Below, in pieces: positions 14,201-15,021 of a stretch of 15,021 nucleotides of DNA; the first letter of the stretch is position 1, and the number at the start of each line of letters is the position of its first letter. The stretch comes from CAZBQG01 sp964493945 (GTDB lineage Bacteria; Pseudomonadota; Alphaproteobacteria; Rhodospirillales; UBA2165): positions 1 to 15,021 of the forward strand of contig CAZBQG010000097.1 of the NCBI GenBank assembly GCA_964493945.1, in the 5' to 3' direction. A program made the position numbers and the translations under genes. Under the pieces are notes generated by a model that saw only the letters and a program-made list of their open reading frames with translations, was not told the DNA's origin and did no database searches.

Positions 14201-15021
14201 CTATTTGGTCTTGGCGATGAACACGCCGTCCCAATCGGCTTCCGGCGGCTCCTCTTCATAGGCGGCTATGCGGCTATCGTAGAGATCGTATAAGCCATCC
14301 ATATGCCAAGGCTTGCCCATTTCCCGGCACTCGGCCATCAAGGTGCGGGCCTCGGACCATTTTTGGTCCCGGTAGGTCATCAGAAACTTGTCATTAAGCT
14401 TGTTGAAGTCCTGAAAGGCGGCATTCTGGGCCAGGGTCTCATCGCCCATCAGGGCGTAGATTTGCAGGCCCACGGTCTTGCCCTTGACCTGGATAATATC
14501 CAGCTCGATGGTCGCCAGTTCGGGTACGGAGTTGCGGGTATTGGGCCCCAAGACGATATCGACGCCGTAGGTTTTCGATTGCCCCTCGAGGCGCGCCGCG
14601 GTGTTTACTGTGTCGCCCAGGACCGAATAATCCATGCGCTGCTCGGTGCCCATATTGCCGACCACCGCCCCGCCGGAATTGAGCCCAAGCCCGACCCTGA
14701 GGGGGAGATGCTTGCGCCCCTCCTCCTTGGCCTCGATCTCCAGGCGGTCATTCAGCGGGGCCATCTCGCCCATCATCTCAAGGGCAGACATGCAGCCCTG
14801 GCGGGCATGATCTTTCGTGTCCAGGGGCGCGTTCCAAAAGGCCATGATGCAATCGCCCATATATTTGTCGACCGTTCCCTCGCGATCCAGGATGACGTTG
14901 GTCAGCGGCGTGAGCAATTTGTTGATCAGCACGGTCAGGCCCTCCGCGTCGAACAGCTCGGAAATCGAGGTGAAGCCGCGCACATCGCAAAAAAGCAGGG
15001 TCATGTTGCGTTTCTGGCCGC
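14201..15021 (-). CDS. Class III adenylate cyclase, C-terminal catalytic part (5' end outside window)
   Basis: Seen: the frame is open to the right edge; before the first ATG (15004) it reads GQKRN, the usual family run-in, so the true start lies beyond the window. Catalytic landmarks: TLLFCDVRGFTS with the first metal Asp, VDKYMGDCIMAFW with the second Asp and an adenine-selecting Lys, GLGLNSGGAVVGNMG, and DYSVLGDTVNTAARLEG with the transition-state Asn and Arg. A roughly 80-residue tail follows (MGDETLAQ... to PPEADWDGVFI), typical of cyclases with N-terminal CHASE2 or membrane sensor regions. Family knowledge: converts ATP to cAMP. The catalytic set looks intact, so the enzyme is probably active. 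The sensor part is not visible. Confidence 0.92.
   Translation of the reverse strand, partial: GQKRNMTLLFCDVRGFTSISELFDAEGLTVLINKLLTPLTNVILDREGTVDKYMGDCIMAFWNAPLDTKDHARQGCMSALEMMGEMAPLNDRLEIEAKEEGRKHLPLRVGLGLNSGGAVVGNMGTEQRMDYSVLGDTVNTAARLEGQSKTYGVDIVLGPNTRNSVPELATIELDIIQVKGKTVGLQIYALMGDETLAQNAAFQDFNKLNDKFLMTYRDQKWSEARTLMAECREMGKPWHMDGLYDLYDSRIAAYEEEPPEADWDGVFIAKTK

Overview
The window reads as chromosomal DNA of a GC-rich Gram-negative bacterium, most likely an alphaproteobacterium. This is inferred from base composition, codon use, protein family types, the SPOR-domain lipoprotein and an adenylate cyclase with a pP-x-WDG tail; no rRNA or other marker gene is present to fix the taxon. A 10-N run at 1558-1567 shows that the sequence is a draft scaffold. 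Apparent indels also disturb the reading frame at the extreme left edge.

Layout: 24-1223 (-) is the N-terminal part of a molybdopterin/[4Fe-4S] oxidoreductase whose 3' end is broken by frame changes. Divergent from it, 1351-2300 (+) encodes a D-2-hydroxyacid dehydrogenase family protein interrupted by the N gap and lacking two of the three usual catalytic residues. From 7888 down to 2293 (-) lies a compact operon for the deazaflavin cofactor F420: cofE, cofD, a single 970-codon gene joining CofC, CofG and CofH, an F420:NADP oxidoreductase (fno/npdG type), and a small GIY-YIG protein. Four of these five genes overlap a neighbour; the fifth junction is 24 bp with a strong ribosome binding site. 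Together they would supply FO synthesis (CofG+CofH), activation of the phospho-acid (CofC), transfer to FO (CofD), glutamylation (CofE) and reduction by NADPH (Fno). No F420-consuming dehydrogenase or monooxygenase is seen in the window.

Immediately upstream of cofE, 7908-8170 is a 263-bp highly structured palindromic element. It has 33-nt terminal inverted repeats and two internal long hairpins, and it fills almost all of the space between cofE and the next gene. That gene, 8170-9510 (-), encodes a lipoprotein with a TPR region, three SHOCT-like repeats and a C-terminal SPOR domain. After a divergent intergenic region (with a good sigma-70-like promoter for the lipoprotein gene) come an MDR-family quinone-oxidoreductase-like protein (9729-10679, +), a fused flavin monooxygenase/old-yellow-enzyme of the salicylyl-CoA 5-hydroxylase or 2-aminobenzoyl-CoA monooxygenase/reductase type (10701-13049, -), an exported DUF3179 protein (13142-14128, -) and the C-terminal part of a class III adenylate cyclase running off the right edge (14201-15021, -).

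The most notable points are the CofC-CofG-CofH triple fusion within a complete F420 operon, the structured repeat in the position where that operon's promoter should be, the catalytically atypical dehydrogenase, and the SHOCT-repeat lipoprotein. No tRNA, rRNA, CRISPR array, transposase or phage gene was seen.
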